A stretch of DNA of 64,000 nt from Microcebus murinus. Lineage: Eukaryota; Chordata; Mammalia; Primates; Cheirogaleidae. This document shows positions 12,301-26,449 of this stretch, piece by piece. The position numbers and the translations under genes were made by a program. The number at the start of each line of letters is the position of its first letter. Position 1 is the stretch's first letter. The notes under the pieces were generated by a model. It did not search any database. It had not been told where the DNA came from and saw only the letters and a program-made list of their open reading frames with translations. Location of the stretch: contig NC_134126.1 of assembly GCF_040939455.1 (NCBI RefSeq), positions 1,240,001 to 1,304,000 on the forward strand, read 5' to 3'.

Positions 12301-15300
12301 TGAGTGGACACAGCCAGATCCGCACTGCGCGCTGCCTGCCCGTCTGTCGTGGGCGAGTGGACACAGCCATATCCGCACTACGCCCTGCCTGACCGTCTGC
12401 CGTGGGTGAGTGGACACAGCCAGATCCACACTGCTCCCTGCCTGCCCGTCTGCTGTGGGCGAGCGGACACAGCCAGATCCGCACTGCGCCCTGCCTGACC
12501 GTCTACCGTAGGTGAGTGGACACAGCCAGATCCGCACTGCGCCCTGCCTGCCCGTCTACCGTGGGCGAGTGGACACAGCCAGATCCGCACTGCACCCTGC
12601 CTGACCGTCTGCTGTGGGTGAGTGGACACAGCCAGATCCACACTGCGCCCTGCCTGCCCCTATGCTGTGGGTGAGTGGACACAGCCAGATCCGCACTGCG
12701 CCCTGCCTGACCGTCTGCCATGGGTGAGTGGACACAGCCAGATCCGCACTGCGCCCTGCCTGACCGCCTGCCGTGGGTGAGTAGACACAGCCAGATCCGC
12801 ACTGCGCCCTGCCTGCCCGTCTCCCGTGGGTGAGTGGACACAGCCAGATCCGCACTGCGCCCTGCCTGACCGTCTCCCGTGGGTGAGTGGACACAGCCAA
12901 ATCCGCACTGCGCCCTGCCTGCCCGTCTCCCGTGGGTGAGTGGACACAGCCAGATCCGCACTGCGCCCTGCCTGCCCGTCTTCCGGAGGCGATTGGACAC
13001 AGCCAGATCCGCACTGCGCCCTGCCTGCCCTTCTGCCGTGGGTGAGTGGACACAGCCAGATCCGCACTGTGCCCTGCCTGACCTTCTGCCGTGGGTGTGT
13101 GGACACAGCCAGATCCACACTGTGCCCTGCCTGCCCGTCTGCCGTGGGTGAGTGGACACAGCCAGATCCGCACTGCGTCCTGCCTGCCCGTCTCCCGTAG
13201 GTGAGTGGACACAGCCAGATCCGCACTGCGCGCTGCCTGCCCGTCTGTCGTGGGCGAGTGGACACAGCCATATCCGCACTACGCCCTGCCTGACCGTCTG
13301 CCGTGGGTGAGTGGACACAGCCAGATCCACACTGCTCCCTGCCTGCCCGTCTGCTGTGGGAGAGCGGACACAGCCAGATCCGCACTGCGCCCTGCCTGAC
13401 CGTCTACCGTAGGTGAGTGGACACAGCCAGATCCGCACTGCGCCCTGCCAGCCCGTCTACCGTGGGCGAGTGGACACAGCCAGATACGCACTGCACCCTG
13501 CCTGACCGTCTGCTGTGGGTGAGTGGACACAGCCAGATCCACACTGCGCCCTGCCTGCCCCTATGCTGTGGGCGAGTGGACACAGCCAGATCCGCACTGC
13601 GCCCTGCCTGACCGTCTGCCGTGGGTGAGTGGACACAGCCAGATCCACACTGCGCCCTGCCTGCCCCTATGCTGTGGGCGAGTGGACACAGCCAGATCCG
13701 CACTGCGCCCTGCCTGACCGTCTGCCGTGGGTGAGTGGACACAGCCAGATCCGCACTGCGCCCTGCCTGACCGCCTGCCGTGGGTGAGTAGACACAGCCA
13801 GATCCGCACTGCGCCCTGCCTGCCCGTCTCCCGTGGGCGAGTGGACACAGCCAGATCCGCATTGCGCCCTGCCTGCCCTTCTGCCGTGGGTGAGTGGACA
13901 CAGCCAGATCCGCACTGCGCCCTGCCTGCCCGTCTCCCGTCAGTGAGTGGACACAGCCAGATCCGCACTGCGCCCTACCTGCCCGTCTCCCGTGGGCGAG
14001 TGGACACAGCCCGTTCCGCACTGCGCTCTGCCTGCCCGTCTGCCATGGGTGAGTGGACACAGCCAGATCCGCACTGCGCCCTGCCTGACCGTCTGCCGTG
14101 GGTGAGTGGACACAGCCAGATCCGCACTGCGCCCTGCCTGCCTGTCTGCCGTGGGTGAGTGGACACAGCCAGATCCGCACTGCGCCCTGCCTGACCGTCT
14201 GCCGTGGGTGAGTGGACACAGCCAGATCCGCACTGCGCCCTGCCTGCCCCTCTGCCGTGGGCGATTGGACACAGCCAGATCCGCACTGCGCCCTGCCTGA
14301 CCGTCTGCCGTGGGTGAGTGGACACAGCCAGATCCGCACTGCGCCCTGCCTGCCCGTCTCCCGTGGGTGAGTGGACACAGCCAGATCCGCACTGCGCGCT
14401 GCCTGCCCGTCTCCCGTGGGCGAGTGGACACAGCCAGATACGCACTACGCCCTGCCTGACCGTCTGCCGTGTGTGAGTGGACACAGCCAGATCCGCACTG
14501 CGCCCTGCCTGCCCGTCTCCCGTGGGTGAGTGGACACAGCCAGATCCGCACTGCGCCCTGCCTGACCGTCTGCCGTGGGCGAGTGGACACAGCCAGATCC
14601 GCACTGCGCCCTGCCTGACCGCCTGCCGTGGGTGAGTGGACACAGCCAGATCCGCACTGCGCCCTGCCTGCCCGTCTGCCGTGGGTGAGTGGACACAGCC
14701 AGATCCGCACTGCGCCCTACCTGCCCGTCTCCCGTGGGTTAGTGGACACAGCCAGATCCGCACTGCACCCTGCCTGACCGTCCTTCGTGGGTGAGTGGAC
14801 ACCGCCAGATCCGCACTGCGCCCTGCCTGCCCGTCTCCCGTGGGTGAGTGGACACAGCCAGATCCGCACTGCGCCCTGCCTGCCCGTCTCCCATCAGTGA
14901 GTGGACACAGCCAGATCCGCACTGCGCCCTGCCTGACCGTCTCGCGTGGGTGAGTGGACACAGCCAGATCCGCACTGCGCGCTGCCTGCCCGTCTCCCGT
15001 GGGCGAGTGGACACAGCCAGATCCGCACTGCGCCCTGTCTGCCCGCTGTCGTGGGCGAGTGGACACAGCCAAATCCGCACTGCGCCCTGCCTGACCGTCT
15101 GCCGTGGGCGAGTGGAGACAGCCAGATCCGCACTGCGCACTGCCTGACCGTCTGCCGTGGGTGAGTGGACACAGCCAGATCCGCACTGCGCCCTGCCTGA
15201 CCGCCTGCTGTGGGTGAGTGGACACAGCCAGATCCGCACTGCGCCCTGCCTGCCCGTCTCCCGTGGGTGAGTGGACACAGCCAGATCCACACTGCGCCCT

Positions 15301-16090
15301 GCCTGACCGTCTGCCGTGGCGAGTGGACACAGCCAGATCCGCACTGCGCCCTGCCTGACCGTCTGCTGTGGGTGAGTGGACACAGCAAGATCCGCACTGC
15401 GCCCTGCCTGCCCCTATGCTGTGGGCGAGTGGACACAGCCAGATCCGCACTGCGCCCTGCCTGACCGTCTGCCGTGGGTGAGTGGACACAGCCAGATCTG
15501 CACTGCGCCCTGCCTGACCGCCTGCCGTGGATGAGTGGACACAGCCAGATCCGCACTGCGCCCTGCCTTCCCGTCTCCCGTGGGCGAGTGGAAACAGCCC
15601 GATCCGCACTGCGCTCTGCCTGCCCGTCTGCCGTGGGTGAGTGGACACAGCCAGATCCGCACTGCTCCCTGCCTGCCCGTCTCCCGTCAGTGAGTGGACA
15701 CAGCCATATTCGCACTGCGCCCTGCCTGCCCGTCTCCCGTGGGTGAGTGGACACAGCCATATCCGCACTGCGCGCTGCCTGCCCGTCTCCCATGGGCGAG
15801 TGGACACAGCCAGATCCGCACTGCGCCCTGCCTGCCCGTCTGTAATGGGCGAGTGGACACAGCCAGATCCGCACTGCGCCCTGCCTGACCGTCTGCCGTC
15901 GGTGAGTGGACACAGCCAGATCCACACTGCGCCCTGCCTGCCCGTCTGCCGTGGGCGAGTGAACACAGCCAGATCCGCACTGTGCACTGCCTGACCGTCT
16001 GCCGTGGGTGAGTGGACACAGCCAGATCCGCACTGCGCCTTGCCTGACCGCCTGCCGTGGGTGAGTGGACACAGCCAGATCCACACTGCG
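9329..16090 (+). repeat. 7.7-kb tandem duplication, right copy
   Basis: This copy repeats the left copy unit by unit until about 9305 corresponds with 16085; there the left copy has CCTGCCTGCCCGTCTCCC and this copy changes to a CTTCCTGCCCGTCTGCC unit. It lacks four things relative to the left copy: one unit near 9710, one base near 11785, one unit near 13170, and 15 units near 14470. Another single base is lost near 15319. Its alpha block carries the extra-C unit at 10157-10160. Its right part is itself duplicated again from 16.79 kb. Confidence 0.85.
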
Positions 16091-16793
16091 CCCTTCCTGC
16101 CCGTCTGCCGTGGGCGAGTGGACACAGCCAGATCCGCACTGCGCACTGCCTGACCGTCTGCCGTGGGTGAGTGGACACAGCCAGATCCGTACTGCGCCCT
16201 GCATAACCGCCTGCCGTGGGTGAGTGGACACAGCAAGGTCCGCACTGCGCCTTGCCTGCCCGTCTCCCGTGGGCGACTGGACACAGCCAGATCCTCACTG
16301 CGCCCTGCCTGCCCTTCTGCCGTGGGTGAGTGGACACAGCCAGATCCGCACTGCGCCCTGCCTGACCGTCTGCCGTGGGTGAGTGGACACAGCCAGATCC
16401 GCACTGCGCCCTGCCTGACTGCTTGCCGTGGGTGAGTGGACACAGCCAGATCCGCACAGCGCCCTGCCTGACCGCCTGCCGTGGGTGAGTGGACACAGCC
16501 AGATCCACACTGCGCTCTGCCTGCTCGTCTGCCGTGGGTTAGTGGACATAGCCAGATCCACACAGCACCGTCTCTGCCCATCTTCCGTGGGTGAGTGGAC
16601 ACAGCCGGATCCGCACTGCGCCCTGCCTGACCGTCTGCCGTGGGTGAGTGGACACAGCCAGATCGGCACTGCGCCCTGTATGACCGTTTGCCGTGGGTGA
16701 GTGGACACAGCCAGATCCGCACTGCGCGCTGCCTGCCCCTCTCACGTGGGTGACTGGACACAGCCAGATCCGCACTGCGCCCTGCCTGCCCGT
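13457..16793 (+). repeat. 3.34-kb tandem duplication, left copy
   Basis: The variants from about 13.45 kb recur from about 16.79 kb at an offset of 3,337 bp (63 units minus 2 bases). The offset holds through at least 15.16 kb. It then drops to about 3,180 and finally 2,808 as the right copy lacks three and then seven more units. The left copy contains one 1-bp deletion of its own near 15319. Its last third contains the distinctive unit with CACAGCACCGTCTCTG at 16561. Confidence 0.8.
16561..16586 (+). other. Most diverged unit, in four copies
   Basis: A unit whose core reads CACAGCACCGTCTCTGCCC instead of the usual CACTGCGCCCTGCCTGCCC is found at 16561, 19369, 26363 and 31943. It is preceded by a GGGTTAGTGG unit start. 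It is still 53 bp long, so the differences are substitutions. It marks one module shared by the 3.34-kb and 12.57-kb duplications. Confidence 0.85.
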
Positions 16794-19602
16794 CTACCGT
16801 GGGCGAGTGGACACAGCCAGATCCGCACTGCACCCTGCCTGACCGTCTGCTGTGGGTGAGTGGACACAGCCAGATCCACACTGCGCCCTGCCTGCCCCTA
16901 TGCTGTGGGCGAGTGGACACAGCCAGATCCGCACTGCGCCCTGCCTGACCGTCTGCCGTGGGTGAGTGGACACAGCCAGATCCACACTGCGCCCTGCCTG
17001 CCCCTATGCTGTGGGCGAGTGGACACAGCCAGATCCGCACTGCGCCCTGCCTGACCGTCTGCCGTGGGTGAGTGGACACAGCCAGATCCGCACTGCGCCC
17101 TGCCTGACCGCCTGCCGTGGGTGAGTAGACACAGCCAGATCCGCACTGCGCCCTGCCTGCCCGTCTCCCGTGGGCGAGTGGACACAGCCAGATCCGCATT
17201 GCGCCCTGCCTGCCCTTCTGCCGTGGGTGAGTGGACACAGCCAGATCCGCACTGCGCCCTGCCTGCCCGTCTCCCGTCAGTGAGTGGACACAGCCAGATC
17301 CGCACTGCGCCCTACCTGCCCGTCTCCCGTGGGCGAGTGGACACAGCCCGTTCCGCACTGCGCTCTGCCTGCCCGTCTGCCGTGGGTGAGTGGACACAGC
17401 CAGATCCGCACTGCGCCCTGCCTGACCGTCTGCCGTGGGTGAGTGGACACAGCCAGATCCGCACTGCGCCCTGCCTGCCTGTTTGCCGTGGGTGAGTGGA
17501 CACAGCCAGATCCGCACTGCGCCCTGCCTGACCGTCTGACGTGGGTGAGTGGACACAGCCAGATCCGCACTGCGCCCTGCCTGCCCCTCTGCCGTGGGCG
17601 ATTGGACACAGCCAGATCCGCACTGCGCCCTGCCTGACCGTCTGCCGTGGGTGAGTGGACACAGCCAGATCCGCACTGCGCCCTGCCTGCCCGTCTCCCG
17701 TGGGTGAGTGGACACAGCCAGATCCGCACTGCGCGCTGCCTGCCCGTCTCCCGTGGGCGAGTGGACACAGCCAGATACGCACTACGCCCTGCCTGACCGT
17801 CTGCCGTGTGTGAGTGGACACAGCCAGATCCGCACTGCGCCCTGCCTGCCCGTCTCCCGTGGGTGAGTGGACACAGCCAGATCCGCACTGCGCCCTGCCT
17901 GACCGTCTGCCGTGGGCGAGTGGACACAGCCAGATCCGCACTGTGCCCTGCCTGACCGCCTGCCGTGGGTGAGTGGACACAGCCAGATCCGCACTGCGCC
18001 CTGCCTGCCCGTCTGCCGTGGGTGAGTGGACACAGCCAGATCCGCACTGCGCCCTACCTGCCCGTCTCCCGTGGGTTAGTGGACACAGCCAGATCCGCAC
18101 TGCACCCTGCCTGACCGTCCTTCGTGGGTGAGTGGACACCGCCAGATCCGCACTGCGCCCTGCCTGCCCGTCTCCCGTGGGTGAGTGGACACAGCCAGAT
18201 CCGCACTGCGCCCAGCCTGCCCGTCTCCCATCAGTGAGTGGACACAGCCAGATCCGCACTGCGCCCTGCCTGACCGTCTCGCGTGGGTGAGTGGACACAG
18301 CCAGATCCGCACTGCGCGCTGCCTGCCCGTCTCCCGTGGGCGAGTGGACACAGCCAGATCCGCACTGCGCCCTGTCTGCCCGCTGTCGTGGGCGAGTGGA
18401 CACAGCCAAATCCGCACTGCGCCCTGCCTGACCGTCTGCCGTGGGCGAGTGGAGACAGCCAGATCCGCACTGCGCACTGCCTGACCGTCTGCCGTGGGTG
18501 ACTCGACACAGCCAGATCCGCACTGCGTCCTGCCTGACCGTCTGCTGTGGGTGAGTGGACACAGCAAGATCCGCACTGCGCCCTGCCTGCCCCTATGCTG
18601 TGGGCGAGTGGACACAGCCAGATCCGCACTGCGCCCTGCCTGACCGTCTGCCGTGGGTGAGTGGACACAGCCAGATCTGCACTGCGCCCTGCCTGACCGT
18701 CTGCCGTCGGTGAGTGGACACAGCCAGATCCACACTGCGCCCTGCCTGCCCGTCTGCCGTGGGCGAGTGAACACAGCCAGATCCGCACTGTGCACTGCCT
18801 GACCGTCTGCCGTGGGTGAGTGGACACAGCCAGATCCGCACTGCGCCTTGCCTGACCGCCTGCCGTGTGTGAGTGGACACAGCCAGATCCACACTGCGCC
18901 CTTCCTGCCCGTCTGCCGTGGGCGAGTGGACACAGCCAGATCCGCACTGCGCACTGCCTGACCGTCTGCCGTGGGTGAGTGGACACAGCCAGATCCGTAC
19001 TGCGCCCTGCATAACCGCCTGCCGTGGGTGAGTGGACACAGCAAGGTCCGCACTGCGCCTTGCCTGCCCGTCTCCCGTGGGCGACTGGACACAGCCAGAT
19101 CCTCACTGCGCCCTGCCTGCCCTTCTGCCGTGGGTGAGTGGACACAGCCAGATCCGCACTGCGCCCTGCCTGACCGTCTGCCGTGGGTGAGTGGACACAG
19201 CCAGATCCGCACTGCGCCCTGCCTGACCGCTTGCCGTGGGTGAGTGGACACAGCCAGATCCGCACAGCGCCCTGCCTGACCGCCTGCCGTGGGTGAGTGG
19301 ACACAGCCAGATCCACACTGCGCTCTGCCTGCTCGTCTGCCGTGGGTTAGTGGACATAGCCAGATCCACACAGCACCGTCTCTGCCCATCTTCCGTGGGT
19401 GAGTGGACACAGCCGGATCCGCACTGCGCCCTGCCTGACCGTCTGCCGTGGGTGAGTGGACACAGCCAGATCGGCACTGCGCCCTGTATGACCGTCTGCC
19501 GTGGGTGAGTTGACACAGCCAGATCCGCACTGCGCGCTGCCTGCCCCTCTCACGTGGGTGACTGGACACAGCCAGATCCGCACTGCGCCCTGCCTGCCCG
19601 TC
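16794..19602 (+). repeat. 3.34-kb tandem duplication, right copy
   Basis: This follows the left copy head to tail and ends at about 19602, where the left copy reads TCTACC and this one TCTCCC. It keeps the short-unit tag at 18381 and the CACAGCACCGTCTCTG unit at 19369. About ten units of the left copy are missing from 18.5-18.7 kb. The region from 18945 onward is also the start of the 12.57-kb duplication. Confidence 0.8.
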
Positions 19603-22600
19603 TCCCGTGGGTGAGTGGACACAGCCAGATCCGCACTGCGCCCTGCCTGCCCGTCTCCCGTGGGTGAGTGGACAGAGCCAGATCCACACTGCGCCGTTCC
19701 TGCCCGTCTGCCGTGGGCGAGTGGACACTGCCAGATCCGCACTGCGCACTGCCTGACCGTCTGCCGTGGGTGAGTGGACACAGCCAGATCCGCACTGCGC
19801 CCTGCCTAACCGCCTGCCGTGGGTGAGTGGACACAGCAAGATCCGCACTGCGCCTTGCCTGCCCGTCTCCCGTGGGCGAGTGGACACAGCCACATCCGCA
19901 CTGCGCCTTTCCTGCCCTTCTGCCGTGGGTGAGTGGACACAGCCAGATCCGCACTGCGCCCTGCCTGATCGTCTACCGTGGGTGAGTGGACACAGCCAGA
20001 TCCGCACTGCTCCCTGCCTGACTGCTTGCCATGGGTGAGTGGACACAGCCAGATCCGCACTGCGCCCTGCGTGTCCGCCTGCCGTGGGTGAGTGGACACA
20101 GCCAGATCCGCACTGCGCCCTGCCTGCCCGTCTCCCGTGGGTGAGTGAACACAGCCAGATCCGCACTGCAGCTTGCCTGTCTGTCTCCCGTCAGTGAGTG
20201 GACACAACCAGATCCGCACTGCGCCCTGCCTGCCCGTCTCCCGTGGGTGAGTGGACACAGCCGGATCCGCACTGCGCGCTGCCTGCCCGTCTCCAGTGGG
20301 CGAGTGGAAACAGCCAGATCCGCACTGCGCGCTGCCTGCCCGTCTGTCGTGGGCGAGTGGACACAGCCATATCCGCACTGCGCCCTGCCTGCCCGTCTGC
20401 CGTGGGTGAGTGGACACAGCCAGATCCACAATGCGCCCTGCCTGCCCGTCTGCCGTGGGTGAGTGGACACAGCCAGATCCACACTGCGCCCTGCCTGCCC
20501 CTATGCTGTGGGCGAGTGGACACAGCCAGTTCCGCACTGCGCCCTGCCTGACCGTCTGCGTGGGTGAGTGGACACAGCCAGATCTGCAATGCGCCCTGCC
20601 TGACCGCCTGCCGTGGGTGAGTGGACACAGCCAGATCCGCACTGCGCCCTGCCTGCCCGTCTCCCGTGGACGAGTGGACACAGCCAGATCCGCACTGCGC
20701 CCTGCCTGCCCTTCTGCCGTGGGTGAGTGAACACAGCCAGATCCGCACTGCGCCCTGTCTGCCCGTCTCTCGTCAGTGAGTGGACACAGCCAGATCCGCA
20801 CTGCGCCCTGCCTGCCCGTCTTCCGGAGGCGATTGGACACAGCCAGATCCGCACTGCGCCCTGCCTGCCCTTCTGCCGTGGGTGAGTGGACACAGCCAGA
20901 TCCGCACTGCGCCCTGCCTGCCCGTCTGCCGTGGGTGAGAGGACACAGCCAGATCCGCACTGCGCCCTGCCTGCCCGTCTCCCGTGGGTGAGTGGACACA
21001 GCCAGATCCGCACTGCGCCCTGCCTGACCGTCTACCGTAGGTGAGTGGACACAGCCAGATCCGCACTGCGCCCTGCCTGCCCGTCTACCGTGGGCGAGTG
21101 GACACAGCCAGATCCGCACTGCACCCTGCCTGACCGTCTGCTGTGGGTGAGTGGACACAGCCAGATCCACACTGCGCCCTGCCTGCCCCTATGCTGTGGG
21201 CGAGTGGACACAGCCAAATCCGCACTGCGCCCTGCCTGACCGTCTGCCATGGGTGAGAGGACACAGCCAGATCCGCACTGCGCCCTGCCTGACCGCCTGC
21301 CGTGGGTGAGTGGACACAGCCAGATCCGCACTGCGCCCTGCCTGCCCGTCTCCCGTGGGCGAGTGGAAACAGCCAGATCAGCATTGCGCCCTGCCTGCCC
21401 TTCTGCCGTGGGTGAGTGGACACAGCCAGATCCGCACTGCGCCCTGCCTGCCCGTCTCCCGTCAGTGAGTGGACACAGCCAGATCCGCACTGCGCCCTAC
21501 CTGCCCGTCTCCCGTGGGCGAGTGGACACAGCCCGTTCCGCACTGCGCTCTGCCTGCCCGTCTGCCGTGGGTGAGTGGACACAGCCAGATCCGCACTGCG
21601 CCCTGCCTGACCGTCTGCCGTGGGTGAGTGGACACAGCCAGATCCGCACTGCGCCCTGCCTGACCGTCTGACGTTGGTGAGTGGACACAGCCAGATCCGC
21701 ACTGCGCCCTGCCTGCCCCTCTGCCGTGGGCAAGTGGACACAGCCAGATCCGCACTGCGCCCTGTCGGACCGTCTGCCGTGGGTGAGTGGACACAGCCAG
21801 ATCCGCACTGCGCCCTGCCTGACCGTCTCCCGTGGGCGAGTGGACACAGCCAGATCCGCACTGCGCCCTACCTGCCCGTATCCCATGGGTGAGTGGACAC
21901 AGCCAGATCCGCACTGCACCCTGCCTGACCGTCCTTCGTGGGTGAGTGGACACCGCCAGATCCGCACTGCGCCCTGCCTGCCCGTCTCCCGTGGGTGAGT
22001 GGACACAGCCAGATCCGCACTGCGCCCTTCCTGCCCGTCTCCCGTCAGTGAGTGGACACAGCCAGATCTGCACTGCGCCCTGCCTGCCCGTCTCCCGTGG
22101 GTGAGTGGACACAGCCAGATCCGCACTGCGCCCTTCCTGCCCGTCTCCCGTCAGTGAGTGGACACAGCCAGATCCGCACTGCGCCCTGCCTGCCCGTCTC
22201 CCGTGGACGAGTGGACACAGCCAGATCCGCACTGCGCCCTGCCTGCCCTTCTGCCGAGGGTGAGTGAACACAGCCAGATCCGCACTGCGCCCTGTCTGCC
22301 CGTCTCTCGTCAGTGAGTGGACACAGCCAGATCCGCACTGCGCCCTGCCTGCCCTTCTGCCGTGGGTGAGTGGACACAGCCAGATCCGCACTGCGCCCTG
22401 CCTGACCGTCTGCCGTGTGTGAGTGGACACAGCCAGATCCGCACTGCGCCCTGCCTGCCCGTCTCCCGTGGGTGAGTGGACACAGCCAGATCCGCACTGC
22501 GCCCTGTCTGACCGTCTGCCGTGGGTGAGTGGACACAGCCAGATCCGCACTGCGCCCTGCCTGCCCGTCTCCCGTGGGCGAGTGGACACAGCCAGATCCG

Positions 22601-25600
22601 CACTGCGCCCTACCTGCCCGTATCCCATGGGTGAGTGGACACAGCCAGATCCGCACTGCACCCTGCCTGACCGTCCTTCGTGGGTGAGTGGACACCGCCA
22701 GATCCGCACTGCGCCCTGCCTGCCCGTCTCCCGTGGGTGAGTGGACACAGCCAGATCCGCACTGCGCCCTTCCTGCCCGTCTCCCGTCAGTGAGTGGACA
22801 CAGCCAGATCCGCACTGCGCCCTGCCTGCCCGTCTCCCGTGGACGAGTGGACACAGCCAGATCCGCACTGCGCCCTGCCTGCCCTTCTGCCGTGGGTGAG
22901 TGAACACAGCCAGATCCGCACTGCGCCCTGGCTGCCCGTCTCTCGTCAGTGAGTGGACACAGCCAGATCCGCACTGCGCCCTGCCTGCCCTTCTGCCGTG
23001 GGTGAGTGGACACAGCCAGATCCGCACTGCGCCCTGCCTGACCGTCTGCCGTGTGTGAGTGGACACAGCCAGATCCGCACTGCGCCCTGCCTGCCCGTCT
23101 CCCGTGGGTGAGTGGACACAGCCAGATCCGCACTGCGCCCTGCCTGACCGTCTGCCGTGGGTGAGTGGACACAGCCAGATCCGCACTGCGCCCTGCCTGA
23201 CCGCCTCCCGTGGGTGAGTGGACACAGCCAGATCCGCACTGCGCCCTGCCTGCCCGTCTTCCGGAGGCGATTGGACACAGCCAGATCCGCACTGCGCCCT
23301 GCCTGCCCTTCTGCCGTGGGTGAGTGGACACAGCCAGATCCGCACTGTGCCCTGCCTGACCGTCTGCCGTGGGTGTGTGGACACAGCCAGATCCACACTG
23401 TGCCCTGCCTGCCCGTCTGCCTTGGGTGAGTGGACACAGCCAGATCCGCACTGCGCCCTGCCTGCCCGTCTCCCGTGGGTGAGTGGACACAGCCAGATCC
23501 GCACTGCATCCTGCCTGCCCGTCTCCCGTGGGTGAGTGGACACAGCCAGATCCGCACTGCGCGCTGCCTGCCCGTCTGTCGTGGGCGAGTGGACACAGCC
23601 ATATCCGCACTGCGCCCTGCCTGACCGTCTGCCGTGGGTGAGTGGACACAGCCAGATCCACACTGCTCCCTGCCTGCCCGTCTGCCGTGGGCGAGCGGAC
23701 ACAGCCAGATCCGCACTGCGCCCTGCCTGCCCGTCTACCGTGGGCGAGTGGACACAGCCAGATCCGCACTGCACCCTGCCTGACCGTCTGCTGTGGGTGA
23801 GTGGACACAGCCAGATCCACACTGCGCCCTGCCTGCCCCTATGCTGTGGGCGAGTGGACACAGCCAGATCCGCACTGCGCCCTGCCTGACCGTCTGCCGT
23901 GGGTGAGTGGACACAGCCAGATCCGCACTGCGCCCTGCCTGACCACCTGCCGTGGGTGAGTAGACACAGCCAGATCCGCACTGCGCCCTGCCTGCCCGTC
24001 TCCCGTGGGCGAGTGGACACAGCCAGATCCGCATTGCGCCCTGCCTGCCCTTCTGCCGTGGGTGAGTGGACACAGCCAGATCCGCACTGCGCCCTGCCTG
24101 CCCGTCTCCCGTCAGTGAGTGGACACAGCCAGATCCGCACTGCGCCCTACCTGCCCGTCTCCCGTGGGCGAGTGGACACAGCCCGTTCCGCACTGCGCTC
24201 TGCCTGCCCGTCTGCCGTGGGTGAGTGGACACAGCCAGATCCGCACTGCGCCCTGCCTGACCGTCTGCCGTGGGTGAGTGGACACAGCCAGATCCGCACT
24301 GCGCCCTACCTGCCCGTCTCCCGTGGGTTAGTGGACACAGCCAGATCCGCACTGCACCCTGCCTGACCGTCCTTCGTGGGTGAGTGGACACCGCCAGATC
24401 CGCACTGCGCCCTGCCTGCCCGTCTCCCGTGGGTGAGTGGACACAGCCAGATCCGCACTGCGCCCTGCCTGCCCGTCTCCCGTCAGTGAGTGGACACAGC
24501 CAGATCCGCACTGCGCCCTGCCTGACCGTCTCGCGTGGGTGAGTGGACACAGCCAGATCCGCACTGCGCGCTGCCTGCCCGTCTCCCGTGGGCGAGTGGA
24601 CACAGCCAGATCCGCACTGCGCCCTGTCTGCCCGCTGTCGTGGGCGAGTGGACACAGCCAAATCCGCACTGCGCCCTGCCTGACCGTCTGCCGTCGGTGA
24701 GTGGACACAGCCAGATCCACACTGCGCCCTGCCTGCCCGTCTCCCGTGGGCGAGTGGAGACAGCCAGATCCGCACTGCGCACTGCCTGACCGTCTGCCGT
24801 GGGTGAGTCGACACAGCCAGATCCGCACTGCGCCCTGCCTGACCGCCTGCTGTGGGTGAGTGGACACAGCCAGATCCGCACTGCGCCCTGCCTGCCCGTC
24901 TCCCGTGGGTGAGTGGACACAGCCAGATCCACACTGCGCCCTGCCTGACCGTCTGCCGTGGGCGAGTGGACACAGCCAGATCCGCACTGCGCCCTGCCTG
25001 ACCGTCTGCTGTGGGTGAGTGGACACAGCAAGATCCGCACTGCGCCCTGCCTGCCCCTATGCTGTGGGCGAGTGGACACAGCCAGATCCGCACTGCGCCC
25101 TGCCTGACCGTCTGCCGTGGGTGAGTGGACACAGCCAGATCTGCACTGCGCCCTGCCTGACCGCCTGCCGTGGATGAGTGGACACAGCCAGATCCGCACT
25201 GCGCCCTGCCTGCCCGTCTCCCGTGGGCGAGTGGACACAGCCAGATCCGCACTGCGCCCTGCCTGCCCTTCTGCCATGGGTGAGTGAACACAGCCAGATC
25301 CGCACTGCGCCCTGCCTGCCCGTCTCCCGTCAGTGAGTGGACACAGCCAGATCCGCACTGCGCCCTACCTGCCCGTCTCCCGTGGGCGAGTGGAAACAGC
25401 CCGATCCGCACTGCGCTCTGCCTGCCCGTCTGCCGTGGGTGAGTGGACACAGCCAGATCCGCACTGCGCCCTGCCTGCCCGTCTCCCGTCAGTGAGTGGA
25501 CACAGCCATATTCGCACTGCGCCCTGCCTGCCCGTCTCCGGTGGGTGAGTGGACACAGCCATATCCGCACTGCGCGCTGCCTGCCCGTCTCCCATGGGCG

Positions 25601-26449
25601 AGTGGACACAGCCAGATCCGCACTGCGCCCTGCCTGCCCGTCTGTCATGGGCGAGTGGACACAGCCAGATCCGCACTGCGCCCTGCCTGAACGTCTGCCG
25701 TCGGTGAGTGGACACAGCCAGATCCACACTGCGCCCTGCCTGCCCGTCTGCCGTGGGCGAGTGAACACAGCCAGATCCGCACTGTGCACTGCCTGACCGT
25801 CTGCCGTGGGTGAGTGGACACAGCCAGATCCACACTGCGCCTTGCCTGACCGCCTGCCGTGGGTGAGTGGACACAGCCAGATCCACACTGCGCCCTTCCT
25901 GCCCGTCTGCCGTGGGCGAGTGGACACAGCCAGATCCGCACTGCGCACTGCCTGACCGTCTGCCGTGGGTGAGTGGACACAGCCAGATCCGTACTGCGCC
26001 CTGCATAACCGCCTGCCGTGGGTGAGTGGACACAGCAAGGTCCGCACTGCGCCTTGCCTGCCCGTCTCCCGTGGGCGACTGGACACAGCCAGATCCTCAC
26101 TGCGCCCTGCCTGCCCTTCTGCCGTGGGTGATTGGACACAGCCAGATCCGCACTGCGCCCTGCCTGACCGTCTGCCGTGGGTGAGTGGACACAGCCAGAT
26201 CCGCACTGCGCCCTGCCTGACTGCTTGCCGTGGGTGAGTGGACACAGCCAGATCCGCACAGCGCCCTGCCTGACCGCCTGCCGTGGGTGAGTGGACACAG
26301 CCAGATCCACACTGCGCTCTGCCTGCTCGTCTGCCGTGGGTTAGTGGACATAGCCAGATCCACACAGCACCGTCTCTGCCCATCTTCCGTGGGTGAGTGG
26401 ACACAGCCGGATCCGCACTGCGCCCTGCCTGACCGTCTGCCGTGGGCGA

